This document shows positions 1 through 9,123 of a stretch of DNA of 64,000 bases, one piece after another; position 1 is the stretch's first letter; every line of letters starts with the position of its first letter. A program made the position numbers and the translations under genes. The stretch is taken from assembly GCA_900471525.1 (NCBI GenBank), contig UCEZ01000036.1, forward strand, positions 145,151-209,150. Reading direction: 5' to 3'. Source of the stretch: Hyphomicrobiales bacterium (GTDB lineage: Bacteria; Pseudomonadota; Alphaproteobacteria; Rhizobiales; Rhizobiaceae). The notes below the pieces were generated by a model, which saw only the letters and a list, made by a program, of their open reading frames with translations, ran no database searches and had not been told where the DNA came from.

Positions 1-69
1 CGAATGTTTGCCACTGTAACCGCCATGTAACATATCGGCGTCCGGCCAAGGCCATTCTGGAGTCTCTCT

Positions 70-1566
70 ATGTCATTGAAATTCGAAATCGGTTTCAGCA
101 AGTCAGCACGCTTGTCCGGCGGTCTGGCGATCCTGCTCAAGACTCTTGACGGAAAAGAGGCGGCGGGAGTTGCGGACGCCGATCCGGAAGCAATTATTGT
201 AAAGGCGGCGCGGATTGCGAAATTCAAGGCCAAGTCGTTGAGTGTCCTGGATATCGTTGCGCCTCAGGGGTCGCCGGTCGATCGCATCCTGGTGCTCGGC
301 ATTGGCGATGGCGCCGGTCTGACCGCGCATGACTGGCTGAAGGCCGGCGGAGCCGCGGCATCGAAGATTCGCGGCGCTGAAAAAGTGGTGATCTTTCTTG
401 ATGCTCCGGGCGTCGAGGTTTCCGGCAAGGCGGCCGCCGATTTTGCGCTCGGCATGGAGATGAACGCCTACAGCTTCGACACCTATAAGACGACAAAAAA
501 GGATGACGATGACCAGAAAGGCCCACCGAAGCCGGTTAAGGTGACCATAGTCACCGGCGCCGTGGTCGCGGCGAAGAAGGCGGCGGTGAATTCGCAGGCG
601 ATCGCCGAAGGTGTTTTCATCGCGCGCGACCTCGTCAACGAGCCGGCCAATATCCTCGGCCCGGTCGAATTCGCAGCCAAGGCGAAGGAACTGGAAAAGC
701 TCGGCGTCGAGGTTGAGATCCTGACCGAGCGCGAAATGAAGAAGCTCGGCATGGGCGCGCTGCTCGGCGTGGCGCAGGGGTCGGTGCGGCCGCCGCGTCT
801 GGCGGTCATGCAATGGAAGGGTGGCAAGCCGAAGGACCGGCCGGTCGCCTTCGTCGGCAAGGGTGTCGTTTTCGACAGTGGCGGCATCTCGATCAAACCG
901 GGTGCCGGCATGGAGGAGATGAAGGGCGATATGGGTGGTGCGGCAGCGGTCACAGGCCTGATGCACGTGCTCGCAACCCGCAAGGCCAAGGCGAATGTCG
1001 TTGGCATCATTGGCCTTGTGGAAAACATGCCTGATGGCAACGCCCAGCGTCCCGGCGATATCGTCACATCCATGTCCGGCCAGACGATCGAGATCATCAA
1101 CACCGATGCCGAAGGGCGGCTCGTTTTGTGCGATGCGCTCTGGTATTGCAACGATCGCTTCAAGCCGCAGTTCATGATCAACCTCGCGACGCTGACCGGC
1201 GCCGTCATGGTGGCGCTTGGCAGCCATCATGCGGGTCTGTTCACCAATGACGACCGGCTGGCCGGGCAGCTGACAGCGGCCGGGCTGACAACGCAGGAAA
1301 AGCTTTGGCGCCTGCCGCTCGGCAAGGAATACGACAAGATGATCGACAGCAAGTTCGCCGACATGAAGAACACCGGCGGCCGGTACGCCGGCTCGATCAC
1401 CGCCGCACAGTTCCTGAAGCGCTTCGTCAAGGATACGCCCTGGGCGCATCTCGATATTGCCGGCACCGCGATGGGCTCGCCGACCGACGAGGTCAACCAG
1501 TCCTGGGGCTCTGGCTTCGGCGTGCGCCTGCTCGACGAGTTGATCCGCTCCAACTACGAGAACTGA
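70..1566 (+). CDS. pepA: Leucyl aminopeptidase (M17 family)
   Basis: Cytosolic aminopeptidase of family M17 that removes N-terminal residues from peptides using two metal ions. The M17 signature NTDAEGRL is at residues 344-351, and the metal and lysine region KGVVFDSGG is at 264-272, followed by SIKP. The length of 498 residues is normal: an N-terminal regulatory domain of about 170 residues, then the catalytic domain. The holC start lies 8 bases downstream on the same strand, so the two are probably co-transcribed, an arrangement common in Proteobacteria. E. coli PepA also binds DNA in Xer recombination; nothing here shows whether this protein does so. Confidence 0.96.
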   Translation: MSLKFEIGFSKSARLSGGLAILLKTLDGKEAAGVADADPEAIIVKAARIAKFKAKSLSVLDIVAPQGSPVDRILVLGIGDGAGLTAHDWLKAGGAAASKIRGAEKVVIFLDAPGVEVSGKAAADFALGMEMNAYSFDTYKTTKKDDDDQKGPPKPVKVTIVTGAVVAAKKAAVNSQAIAEGVFIARDLVNEPANILGPVEFAAKAKELEKLGVEVEILTEREMKKLGMGALLGVAQGSVRPPRLAVMQWKGGKPKDRPVAFVGKGVVFDSGGISIKPGAGMEEMKGDMGGAAAVTGLMHVLATRKAKANVVGIIGLVENMPDGNAQRPGDIVTSMSGQTIEIINTDAEGRLVLCDALWYCNDRFKPQFMINLATLTGAVMVALGSHHAGLFTNDDRLAGQLTAAGLTTQEKLWRLPLGKEYDKMIDSKFADMKNTGGRYAGSITAAQFLKRFVKDTPWAHLDIAGTAMGSPTDEVNQSWGSGFGVRLLDELIRSNYEN

Positions 1567-1574
1567 TCCAAGAC

Positions 1575-2024
1575 GTGACGGAAATCCTGTTCTATCACCT
1601 GACCGAATCCAAGCTCGAAGACGCGCTGCCGCCGCTGCTCGACCGCTGCGTCGAGCGCGGCTGGCGGGTCGTCGTTCAGACGGGGAACGAAGAGCGCCGG
1701 GACCTGCTGGACACGCACCTGTGGACCTATCGCGACGACAGCTTTTTGCCGCACGGCACGGATGCTGCTGAGTTCGCCGGGGATCAGCCGATCCTTTTGA
1801 CGATAGGCGAGGGGAACGATAACGGCGCCACTGTGCGTTTTCTGGTCGATGGAGCCGAGCCGCCACCGGTCGGCGCTTACGAGCGGGTTGTGTTCATGTT
1901 CGACGGCTACGATCAGGCGCAGTTGGAGGGTGCCCGCGCGCAGTGGAAGGTGCTGAAAGGCGAGGGGCATGCGCTGACCTACTGGCAGCAGAACCAGGAT
2001 GGGCGGTGGGTGAAGAAGGCGTGA
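1575..2024 (+). CDS. holC: DNA polymerase III subunit chi
   Basis: Chi subunit of the replicative clamp loader, which in E. coli links polymerase III to single-strand-binding protein through the psi subunit. The protein is 149 residues. It begins TEILFYHLT, the usual chi start, and has the central FLPHGT and C-terminal YWQQ-type segments. The chosen start is the GTG at 1575, 8 bases after the pepA stop. The open frame runs further upstream, but that part lies inside pepA and is not chi-like. The pepA-holC order is widely conserved and supports the call. Confidence 0.88.
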   Translation: MTEILFYHLTESKLEDALPPLLDRCVERGWRVVVQTGNEERRDLLDTHLWTYRDDSFLPHGTDAAEFAGDQPILLTIGEGNDNGATVRFLVDGAEPPPVGAYERVVFMFDGYDQAQLEGARAQWKVLKGEGHALTYWQQNQDGRWVKKA

Positions 2025-2086
2025 ACCCAACGAACGCTGGTTTCAAATGCCGCGATATTCAGGCTAGCTGCGAACAGAATTTTGTT

Positions 2087-2479
2087 TCAATCGTGCGTCA
2101 AGGAAAACCCATCAATTTCTTTGCCAATGCGACGGAACGCTTCGGCCAAAGTGCCCGTCTCGAATGCCTGCACCAACGCGCCTTCCATGAAGCGCTCGTC
2201 CGCTGCGTTTTCGCCAAAGCGCCAGCGTATTTCCATCGCGCTCATTGGCGCGAGGAGTTCCGCGGTTGCTGGTAGCCAACATTGCCGCCCGCGTGGATTG
2301 CTGGCGTAGAGTTCGCTCAACGCGGCTCTGTCAATTTCCAGCCTGCCGACCATTACTTCTACTTCATCGACGACAGGATGATAACGACCAGTCGATTCGT
2401 TGAAGAAGTCATCGACTGTCAACGTGTCCAGAATGTCGGCCGCTGCAAGCAGCCGTAAGCCTAGTTCTTGCTTTAGCAT
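2087..2479 (-). CDS. Hypothetical protein, 130 residues
   Basis: I do not recognise this family. It is soluble and acidic with no signal peptide or membrane segment. A weak WLP-containing centre is followed by a helical C-terminal half ending IGKEIDGFSLTHD. The ATG at 2479 is preceded by AAGGGA at a good distance, so I prefer it to the upstream ATG at 2503. It lies downstream of the oxidoreductase on the same strand (gap about 60 bases) and converges with holC. It could be a small accessory gene; the clear ribosome binding site is the main reason to accept it. Confidence 0.5.
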   Translation of the reverse strand: MLKQELGLRLLAAADILDTLTVDDFFNESTGRYHPVVDEVEVMVGRLEIDRAALSELYASNPRGRQCWLPATAELLAPMSAMEIRWRFGENAADERFMEGALVQAFETGTLAEAFRRIGKEIDGFSLTHD

Positions 2480-2539
2480 GGCCGATCCCTTGCTGAACTG
2501 CATGTAGATGTTGTTTTTGTTCCATCGTTTGACGCAAAG

Positions 2540-3466
2540 CTAATCAAAAAATGCGTCCACGAACTTCCGCCGTCCCAGCATGAAGGCATCGGCCACGTGC
2601 CGAAGTGGGGCAAGATCAACGTCGGACTTCTTCGCCTTGATGATCTCCGCGAAGCGGGCGTAGAGCGCCGGATATTCCTGTTCCGGCTCGTCATGCACGA
2701 GTTTGCCGTCGATCGACAGCTTGGCGCCGCCTTCAGCCAGAACCATCAGACCGGCGTCGGTTTCGGCGACGATGTCCCAGCTCTGGTGGCCGGTCTGGCG
2801 CCAGTCGAATTCGGCTGAGACGGGCAGGTTGCGGGCGTCGCTGAAGACGATCGAGGCGGCGATCGGCGCATCGCGATTTTCCGGGAATTCCAGCGTTGCC
2901 GAGGTGATGAACAACGGGTTCGGCAGAATGTGCGTGACGATCGATAGCGCATTGATGCCCGGATCGAATACGCCCAGGCCCCCGGCGGCCCAGATCCAGT
3001 CCTGGTTCGGATGCCAGTGGCGTACGTCTTCCTTCCAGATCACCTTGACGTCGTTGATCTTCGTGGAGGCGAGGAATGATTTTGCAGCTTCGACGGCGGG
3101 CGCATAGCGCGAATGCCAGCTGGCAAACAGCGACAGACCCTTCGAGGCGCCAAGGGCTTCGAGGTCGGCCACTTCGCTCAGCGTCGCCCCCGGCGGCTTT
3201 TCGAGAAACACATGCTTGCCGGCTTCGAGCGCCGTGCGCGCAGCCGCATAGCGGAACTGCGGCGGCATGCAGAGCGAGACGGCGTCGATGGCAGGCACTG
3301 CTTCGAGCATCGCCTCGATCGACTTGAAATTGTCGATGCCATCGACAACGCCATGACGGCTGGCCGCGGCGATCAGATTGTAATCCGCGTTCTTCGCGAT
3401 GGAGGGAAGATGCTGGTCGCGGACGATCTTGCCGACGCCGACGATCGAGATATTGATAGGGCTCAT
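2540..3466 (-). CDS. Gfo/Idh/MocA oxidoreductase, probable D-galactose 1-dehydrogenase
   Basis: NAD(P)-dependent sugar dehydrogenase of the Gfo/Idh/MocA family, 308 residues. The nucleotide-binding loop GVGKIVRDQH is at residues 10-19 and the family motif EKP at 89-91. The stretch WKEDVRHWHPNQ and the following GVFDPGINALS closely resemble Pseudomonas D-galactose 1-dehydrogenase, which makes galactonolactone in the De Ley-Doudoroff route. The start at 3466 is chosen because the upstream in-frame extension is not family-like and the Rossmann strand starts at residue 4. No other galactose genes lie beside it, so substrate choice is inferred from similarity only; L-arabinose is an alternative. 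Confidence 0.75.
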   Translation of the reverse strand: MSPINISIVGVGKIVRDQHLPSIAKNADYNLIAAASRHGVVDGIDNFKSIEAMLEAVPAIDAVSLCMPPQFRYAAARTALEAGKHVFLEKPPGATLSEVADLEALGASKGLSLFASWHSRYAPAVEAAKSFLASTKINDVKVIWKEDVRHWHPNQDWIWAAGGLGVFDPGINALSIVTHILPNPLFITSATLEFPENRDAPIAASIVFSDARNLPVSAEFDWRQTGHQSWDIVAETDAGLMVLAEGGAKLSIDGKLVHDEPEQEYPALYARFAEIIKAKKSDVDLAPLRHVADAFMLGRRKFVDAFFD

Positions 3467-3636
3467 GGTGCTTCGCTCGATTTGTATGACTTTATGACGG
3501 GCTTTGTAGCAGAAAGAGAAGTGCGGGCAAGCGGCTGCACGCAAACGATGACATGGGGACAATCGACACTGCCGGTGGTGGACAATAGCCAAGCTGCGCT
3601 ATTTGGGTAGTCTGCATTTCCAGGACAGGAGCCTCC

Positions 3637-4479
3637 ATGCCCCCGATCATTCGAAAAGCCAGCCGCGCCGATCTCGATATCCTGATCGACTGGGCAGCCA
3701 GAGAGGGCTGGAATCCCGGTCTCGACGATGCCCCGGCCTTCTGGGCGGCGGATACCGACGGCTATTGGATAGCCGAGGAAGACGGCGTTATGGCGGCGGC
3801 GCTGTCGCAGGTTCGCTATGGCGAAAGCTATGCCTTCCTCGGTTTCTACATGGCTCATCCGGATTTTCGCGGGCACGGGATTGGGCTCAAGCTCTGGCAG
3901 GCGGCGGTGGCAGACGCGGGCGGTCGGACAATAGGCTTGGATGGCGTGGTGGCGCAGCAGGAGAATTACCGCAAGTCGGACTTTATCTACGCCCACGCCA
4001 ACTTCCGCTATGGCGGCGAAGTCCAGTGCACGGAGCCGCCCGGCACAGAGCTTGTGTCCGTCTCTCCGGTGCATGTGCCGATGCTGGCCGACTATGATGC
4101 AAGGTTCAATCCCGCCCGGCGCGACGCTTTCCTGCGCGAATGGCTGAAAGTGCTGGAAACGCGCGAGAGCTTTGCGTTGTTGCGAAACGCGGAGGTTCTG
4201 GGGTACGGCACCATCCGCGCCTGCCGGGAGGGCCACAAGATCGGCCCGCTGTTTGCCGACACGGAGACCGGCGCCGATCTCATCTTCCGCAAGCTGGTAA
4301 CCAGCGCCGGTGGCGGCCGAGTGTATCTCGATATCCCCGAGCCGAACGCGGCTGCACGGGCGCTCTGCGATCGCTACAATCTGAAGCCGGTGTTCGAAAC
4401 GGCGCGGATGTATCGCGGGCCGGCGCCGGAGTTGCCGCTCGGACAGATCTACGGGATCACCACGTTCGAGCTGGGTTAG
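3637..4479 (+). CDS. Two-domain GNAT N-acetyltransferase
   Basis: The N-terminal half (residues 1 to about 130) is a GNAT domain with the acetyl-CoA loop FRGHGIG at 77-83 after the beta-4 strand LGFYMAHP. The C-terminal half, from about 150, resembles the YitH/Acetyltransf_18 type second domain (GYGTIRACREG, then IGPLFADTETGADLI). The protein is 280 residues. The ATG at 3637 has a GGAG sequence 10 bases upstream. It is divergent from the oxidoreductase gene with about 170 bases between them. The acetyl acceptor is unknown; the neighbours do not suggest one. Confidence 0.8.
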   Translation: MPPIIRKASRADLDILIDWAAREGWNPGLDDAPAFWAADTDGYWIAEEDGVMAAALSQVRYGESYAFLGFYMAHPDFRGHGIGLKLWQAAVADAGGRTIGLDGVVAQQENYRKSDFIYAHANFRYGGEVQCTEPPGTELVSVSPVHVPMLADYDARFNPARRDAFLREWLKVLETRESFALLRNAEVLGYGTIRACREGHKIGPLFADTETGADLIFRKLVTSAGGGRVYLDIPEPNAAARALCDRYNLKPVFETARMYRGPAPELPLGQIYGITTFELG

Positions 4480-4501
4480 GTCGCCAGGTTGCGGAAGGGC
4501 G

Positions 4502-4744
4502 TCAAACCCATTTGATAAGATTGTGATGCCCGCCGATGATCACGATGCTGGTAAAGACGCTGATCACCAGAAGCACGACGAGAACCCAGAACAGCTTGCC
4601 GGAAGCCGGAGCGTCGTCGACGAAAACCGGTTCCTTGTTGCGCAATGCGTTCATCGCGTGCCGGGGGTTGCCCCATTTGACGCGCCGGAACCGGAAGACA
4701 TTTTGCGTTTCGTGTTTCATGGAAGGGAAAGTTAAAGCCTCCAT
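4502..4744 (-). CDS. Small single-pass membrane protein, unknown
   Basis: An 80-residue protein with a basic N-terminal half (RFRRVKWGNPRH) and one hydrophobic helix near the C-terminus (about residues 50-70), predicted N-in. A second ATG at 4720 gives a 72-residue version starting MKHETQ; neither start has a strong ribosome binding site. It converges with the GNAT gene (22-base gap). I do not recognise the family. The composition, basic tail then one helix, looks coding rather than random. Confidence 0.45.
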   Translation of the reverse strand: MEALTFPSMKHETQNVFRFRRVKWGNPRHAMNALRNKEPVFVDDAPASGKLFWVLVVLLVISVFTSIVIIGGHHNLIKWV

Positions 4745-4826
4745 TTGAACGACGCCTTAAACCCTTTGTTATAATTTTAGCTTTCCCTTGTGGATAAGCG
4801 GCCGACTCACAAAAAGAAGCGGCAGA

Positions 4827-5744
4827 TCAGCCTGTCCCGGCTTCGCTATGCAGCCAGCTTACGAAACTCGACGCCAGAGGATTTTGCATTGTCTCATGGG
4901 TGGAGACGACAAAATAGGCGAAGTTCGGCGGGCCGCCGATCGACAGGGCAAACGGCCGCACGAGTCGCCCCGCCGCCAGATCGTCGGCCACAAGAGCCTC
5001 GTCCCCAAGTGCTACGCCTTGCCCGTCTATCGCTGCCTGGATGGCAAGATGTGTGTCCGTGTAGTGAAGCCCCGGATTCGGTTCGAAGCCGTCGATGCCG
5101 GCGGCAAGCATCCACATGCGCCAGTCCGGCCAGACAACGCCTTGCCCGCTCCATGACTGTTGAATCAACGTGTGCCGGAGCAAGTCTTCCGGCGCGGCGA
5201 GAGGCCGCTCGCCCTGAAGCAGCTTAGGGCTGCAGACCGGGTAGATGACATGATCGAACAGCCGCTGCGCAGACAAGCCGGGATAGAGGCCCGGGCCGAA
5301 TTGGATGGCAACATCGATCTCGTTTCGATCGAAGTCCTGCATGCCGCAGGAGACATTCAGCCGGACATCGGCATGCGGTTCCTTCTTTAAGAACCGGTCG
5401 AGCCGCGGCACCAGCCATTTCGCGGCGATCGAGGTCGATGCGTTGACATTCAGCCGAACCGTCGTTTGCCCCTGGCTCCGTCTTGCGCGGGCGGCGGCGT
5501 GGCGGAGCGCCGCCACTGCGTCCGCCGCTGCCTCATGGAGAATGTCCCCGGCCGGCGTCAGTTGCAGCGAGCGGCCCTTGCGGACAAACAGCGTGACGCC
5601 GAGCTGCGTCTCGAATTCCTTGATCTGATGGCTGACCGCAGCCGGGGTGAGATTCAATTCCACTGCTGCACGGCTGAAGTTGAGATGCCGCCCGGCAGCC
5701 TCAAGCACCTGCAGGGACCGTGTGCCGGGAATGTGTCGGATCAT
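4827..5744 (-). CDS. LysR-family transcriptional regulator (GcvA-like)
   Basis: 305-residue LysR-type regulator. The winged helix-turn-helix occupies roughly residues 15-65 (NFSRAAVELNLTPAAVSHQI), and the effector-binding domain runs from about residue 90 to the end. The segments LVPRLDRF and DVAIQFGPG are typical of the GcvA/AmpR-like subgroup. The start at 5744 matches the usual start of the family; longer in-frame starts only add non-conserved residues. It is divergent from an MFS gene, and a perfect inverted repeat lies between them, so it probably controls the transporter and itself. The inducer is unknown. Confidence 0.87.
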   Translation of the reverse strand: MIRHIPGTRSLQVLEAAGRHLNFSRAAVELNLTPAAVSHQIKEFETQLGVTLFVRKGRSLQLTPAGDILHEAAADAVAALRHAAARARRSQGQTTVRLNVNASTSIAAKWLVPRLDRFLKKEPHADVRLNVSCGMQDFDRNEIDVAIQFGPGLYPGLSAQRLFDHVIYPVCSPKLLQGERPLAAPEDLLRHTLIQQSWSGQGVVWPDWRMWMLAAGIDGFEPNPGLHYTDTHLAIQAAIDGQGVALGDEALVADDLAAGRLVRPFALSIGGPPNFAYFVVSTHETMQNPLASSFVSWLHSEAGTG

Positions 5745-5826
5745 GGCGCGATCTTCAAAGAAAACTAACAGATGGCCTAGAATTATTTGCTTCCGCACAT
5801 ACGCGCAATGACCAATAGATCGGCAA

Positions 5827-5846
5827 TGGCGAATAGTCATTCGCCA
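5827..5846. promoter_or_regulatory. Inverted repeat, candidate LysR operator
   Basis: TGGCGAA (5827-5833), a 6-base spacer, then TTCGCCA (5840-5846): a perfect 7-base dyad in the 137-base region between the divergent LysR and MFS genes. It lies 83 bases upstream of the LysR start and 36 bases upstream of the MFS start. The T...A ends and the position fit a LysR recognition site. Binding is inferred, not shown. Confidence 0.5.
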
Positions 5847-5881
5847 AACAGAATTTCAAACTTTTTTTGATAGAGGTCAGC

Positions 5882-7150
5882 ATGGAGGCAAGCGGCTCAG
5901 ACGGTTTCTCATTGGCGTTTACAGCCGCCTGCGTGGCGATGGCCAGCGTTACCTATGGCATGGGGCGCTATGCCTATGGCCTGTTTCTTCCGTCCATCCG
6001 GCAGGACTTCAATCTCAGCACTTTCGATCTCGCCTTGATCGCCAGCCTCAACACCGCGGTCTATCTGCTGGCGACGGTGATCGCCTCGGGTATCGCCATT
6101 TATTTCCGCCCGCGCACATTGATCGTGGTGGCAGGGCTCGTCACGACATCGGGTCTCCTCATCGCCGGATTGGCGGCAAGTTTCCCCGTTGCTGCGGGTG
6201 GCATCATTCTTGCCGGCGCCGGCGGCGGCATCCTGTCACCGGCGATGTTCGAAGCAATCGAAGCATGGTTGTCCGCGCGCTGGAAGGGCCGTGCGATCGC
6301 CGCCGTCAACGCAGGGGCCGCTCCCGGTCTCATTCTCACCGGGTTGGCGGCCTATTGGCTGCAGTCGTCCTGGCAGCAGGCATGGGTCGCCATGGCCGCT
6401 ATCGGTCTGGCCGTTACGCTCTGGAATGCGTGGCTGCTTCCGGATCACCGGGTTTCCCAGGCGCACACTGAGCCGAAACTGCCGCTTCGCCCTGGGCTTT
6501 TTCTGCGAAGAGAATGCGTGCCCCTGTACCTTTCGCTGTTCGTCTACGGATTGCTTCTGAGCACATATCTGACCTTCGCCGTCGATTTGATCATCTCGAG
6601 CGGGGGCATGGCGTTTCCGGCGGACCGGCTGTTCTGGGTGCTTCTGGGTCTGGCCGGTTTGCCGGCGATGTTCACGGGCGAAGCCGTCCGGAAATTCGGT
6701 GTTCGGGGGCTGCTGGCCGTGAGCATGCCAATCTGCGGCCTCTCTTATGCTTTGCTGGCAATGGCTCCCGGAAACCAAGCCGCTATCCTGATCTCAGCCG
6801 TTTTGTTCGGCGCATCGTCGGTCGCACCGGGAAACGGTTTTCTGGTTTGGGGAATTTCCCTTTTCCGGGATCGGCCATCGGCCGGGACTGGCGCTGTGTT
6901 TTTCGCCCTGTCGCTTGCCATCATCGCCGGCCCGATCCTTGTTGGACTGTCTTCCGGCCAGATCGATTTGCTGGGATTGTTCTACTGTGCGGCGCTGCTG
7001 TCCGTGTTGACCATCCCGCTTTTCCCGCGTCGCATTTTCGGCACGGAAGGAACGGCTGCCAGTGAATCTGCGCGCCCGAGTTCAGAACGGCAATCCGATC
7101 TAGCGCAAGCGGCAGCGCCGGTGTTGCCTGAGCCGACCGCAAACCATTGA
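5882..7150 (+). CDS. MFS transporter (YbfB/YjiJ-like)
   Basis: 422-residue integral membrane protein with about 12 hydrophobic helices, split by a cytoplasmic loop near residue 200 (LPDHRVSQAHTEPK). The first helix region YGMGRYAYGLFLPSIRQDF is characteristic of the YbfB/YjiJ group of MFS carriers. GAGG at 5873-5876 points to the ATG at 5882 rather than the earlier TTG at 5867. It is divergent from the LysR gene and probably regulated by it. The substrate is unknown. The C-terminal 30 residues are a non-membrane Ser/Ala/Glu-rich tail. Confidence 0.85.
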   Translation: MEASGSDGFSLAFTAACVAMASVTYGMGRYAYGLFLPSIRQDFNLSTFDLALIASLNTAVYLLATVIASGIAIYFRPRTLIVVAGLVTTSGLLIAGLAASFPVAAGGIILAGAGGGILSPAMFEAIEAWLSARWKGRAIAAVNAGAAPGLILTGLAAYWLQSSWQQAWVAMAAIGLAVTLWNAWLLPDHRVSQAHTEPKLPLRPGLFLRRECVPLYLSLFVYGLLLSTYLTFAVDLIISSGGMAFPADRLFWVLLGLAGLPAMFTGEAVRKFGVRGLLAVSMPICGLSYALLAMAPGNQAAILISAVLFGASSVAPGNGFLVWGISLFRDRPSAGTGAVFFALSLAIIAGPILVGLSSGQIDLLGLFYCAALLSVLTIPLFPRRIFGTEGTAASESARPSSERQSDLAQAAAPVLPEPTANH

Positions 7151-7163
7151 CGCTCGGCTCAGG
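7127..7163. terminator. Perfect 10-bp inverted repeat between convergent genes
   Basis: CCTGAGCCGA (7127-7136) and TCGGCTCAGG (7154-7163) flank a 17-base loop that contains the stop codon of the MFS gene. No T-run follows on either strand, so it is not a classical intrinsic terminator. It sits exactly between two converging genes and could stall or protect both transcripts. Confidence 0.45.
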
Positions 7164-7175
7164 GGCGAACTGAGA

Positions 7176-9065
7176 TCAGCTTGCCATCGCCTCTTCATAT
7201 TCGCTGGAAAGCTCCATCCAATGCTCTTCGGCCTTGGTGAGCTTTGATACGACTTCGGCCCGTTCCTTGACCTTGGCTGCGGCCTTTGCCGGAAACTTTT
7301 CGTAGAGGTCCTGGTCTTCAAGCTCCTTGTCGAGGGCTTGAATCTGTTTCTGCAGTTTTGCCGTCAAGGATTCGACATCGTTGATCTTTTTCTTCAGCGG
7401 CGCGAAGGCTGCGCGCTTGTCGGCATTGGCCTTGCGCTGCTCCGCCTTCGAGCGGTTGTCCTCAGCACCGTTGCCCTTGTCCTTTCCGCCCTTGCCGCGG
7501 GAACTCTGGACGATGGTGCTGCGATAGTCCTCAAGATCGCCATCATAGTTGGAGACGGTGCCGTCCTTGACCAGCCACAGCCGGTCCGCCGTCGCCTCGA
7601 TCAGGTGGCGGTCGTGCGAGATCAGAATGACGGCGCCGGTATATTCGTTCAGCGCCTGGATGAGCGCATTGCGGCTGTCGATATCCAGATGGTTGGTCGG
7701 TTCGTCGAGGATCAGCAGGTTGGGTGCCTCGAAGGCGGCAAGGCCCATCAGCAGGCGCGCCTTTTCGCCACCGGACAGATCCTTGGCGGGCGTGCTCATT
7801 TTGGCGGTTGCAAGGCCCATCTGGGCGACGCGGGCGCGCACCTTGCCTTCGGTCGCGCCCGGCATGCGCTGGCGCACATGCTCGACAGCATCATGTTCGG
7901 GGATCAGGTCGTCCAGCTGGTGCTGGGCGAAGAAACCGATCTTCAGGCCCGGCGCCACCTGCACGGAGCCGCCGGTGGCGGGCAGGCGGCCGGAGATCAG
8001 CTTGGCGAAAGTGGACTTGCCGTTACCGTTCGAGCCAAGCAGGGCGATGCGGTCGTCGGTGTCGATCCTGAGTGACAAGTGCTGCAGGATCGGCTTGCCC
8101 GGCGTATAGCCGACGGAACCGCTTTCCAGCGCAATGATCGGCGAGGCTGCTTCCTTTTCCGGATCGGGGAACTTGAAGCCCTGGACGTGATCCTCGATGA
8201 CGGCCGAGACCGTGCCCATGCGCTCCAGCGCCTTGACGCGACTCTGCGCCTGGCGGGCCTTGGAGGCCTTGGCCTTGAACCGGTCGATGAACGACTGCAG
8301 GTGTTTTCGCGCCGCGTCGTTTTTCACCTTGGCCTTGGCTTGCAGCTCGTTGGCCTCGGCGCGCTGGCGCTCGAATTGGTCGTAGGAGCCGCGATAGAAA
8401 GTCAACTTCTGCTGGTCGAGATGGATGATCGCATTGACGGCGGTATTCAGCAGATCGCGGTCATGGCTGATGATGATGACCGTGTGCGGATACTTGCTGA
8501 TATAGTCCTCCAGCCACAGCGTGCCTTCAAGGTCGAGATAGTTGGTCGGCTCGTCGAGCAGCAAGAGGTCCGGCTCGGAGAACAGCACTGCCGCGAGCGC
8601 GACGCGCATGCGCCAGCCGCCGGAGAACGATGAGGCGGGACGCAATTGCGCTTCGGCGTCGAAGCCGAGGCCGGCCAGAATGCTGGCGGCACGGGACTCG
8701 GCCGAATGCGCCTGGATATCGGCCAGCCGCATATGGATGTCGGCGATCCGGTGCGGATCGGTGGCGGTCTCGGCCTCAGTGAGCAGCGCCTCGCGCTCCT
8801 TGTCGGCCTTGAGCACTATCTCGATCAGCGGCTCCTCGGTGCCCGGCGCTTCCTGCGCCACCTGGCCGATGCGGGCGTTCTTCGGAATAGAGACGAAGCC
8901 GGTTTCGGCCTCCATGTCGCCGGTGATGATCTTGAACAGCGTCGACTTGCCGGCGCCATTCTTGCCGACGAGGCCGGCCTTCGTGCCGGCCGGAAGCGCC
9001 ACGTTCGCGTGATCGATGAGAAGGCGCCCGACGATGCGGGCGGAAAGTTCGCTAATCGTAATCAT
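7176..9065 (-). CDS. ABC-F family ATPase (YheS/Uup-like)
   Basis: 629-residue soluble protein with two ABC ATPase domains and no membrane segments, the ABC-F arrangement of ribosome-associated factors. The first Walker A GKNGAGKST is at residues 34-42. The signatures are FSGGW with LLLLDEPTNYLD in domain one and LSGGEKAR with LLILDEPTNHLD in domain two. The charged helical linker between the domains (KHLQSFIDRFKAKASKARQ) corresponds to the P-site tRNA interaction motif. A lysine-rich, coiled-coil C-terminal extension follows, as in Uup and YheS. The start at 9065 is used because the strand MITISELSAR is the canonical first strand. Confidence 0.9.
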   Translation of the reverse strand: MITISELSARIVGRLLIDHANVALPAGTKAGLVGKNGAGKSTLFKIITGDMEAETGFVSIPKNARIGQVAQEAPGTEEPLIEIVLKADKEREALLTEAETATDPHRIADIHMRLADIQAHSAESRAASILAGLGFDAEAQLRPASSFSGGWRMRVALAAVLFSEPDLLLLDEPTNYLDLEGTLWLEDYISKYPHTVIIISHDRDLLNTAVNAIIHLDQQKLTFYRGSYDQFERQRAEANELQAKAKVKNDAARKHLQSFIDRFKAKASKARQAQSRVKALERMGTVSAVIEDHVQGFKFPDPEKEAASPIIALESGSVGYTPGKPILQHLSLRIDTDDRIALLGSNGNGKSTFAKLISGRLPATGGSVQVAPGLKIGFFAQHQLDDLIPEHDAVEHVRQRMPGATEGKVRARVAQMGLATAKMSTPAKDLSGGEKARLLMGLAAFEAPNLLILDEPTNHLDIDSRNALIQALNEYTGAVILISHDRHLIEATADRLWLVKDGTVSNYDGDLEDYRSTIVQSSRGKGGKDKGNGAEDNRSKAEQRKANADKRAAFAPLKKKINDVESLTAKLQKQIQALDKELEDQDLYEKFPAKAAAKVKERAEVVSKLTKAEEHWMELSSEYEEAMAS

Positions 9066-9123
9066 GGCCGCGTTTTGGCCGAACTGCGCCGAGAAGGCAA
9101 GGGTTTGCCGCAGCGCAATAGAA

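Noticed and set aside
103..1866. A 587-residue minus-strand frame opposite pepA and holC
   Set aside because: Antisense shadow of two well-supported genes; the product is Arg/His-rich and without motifs.
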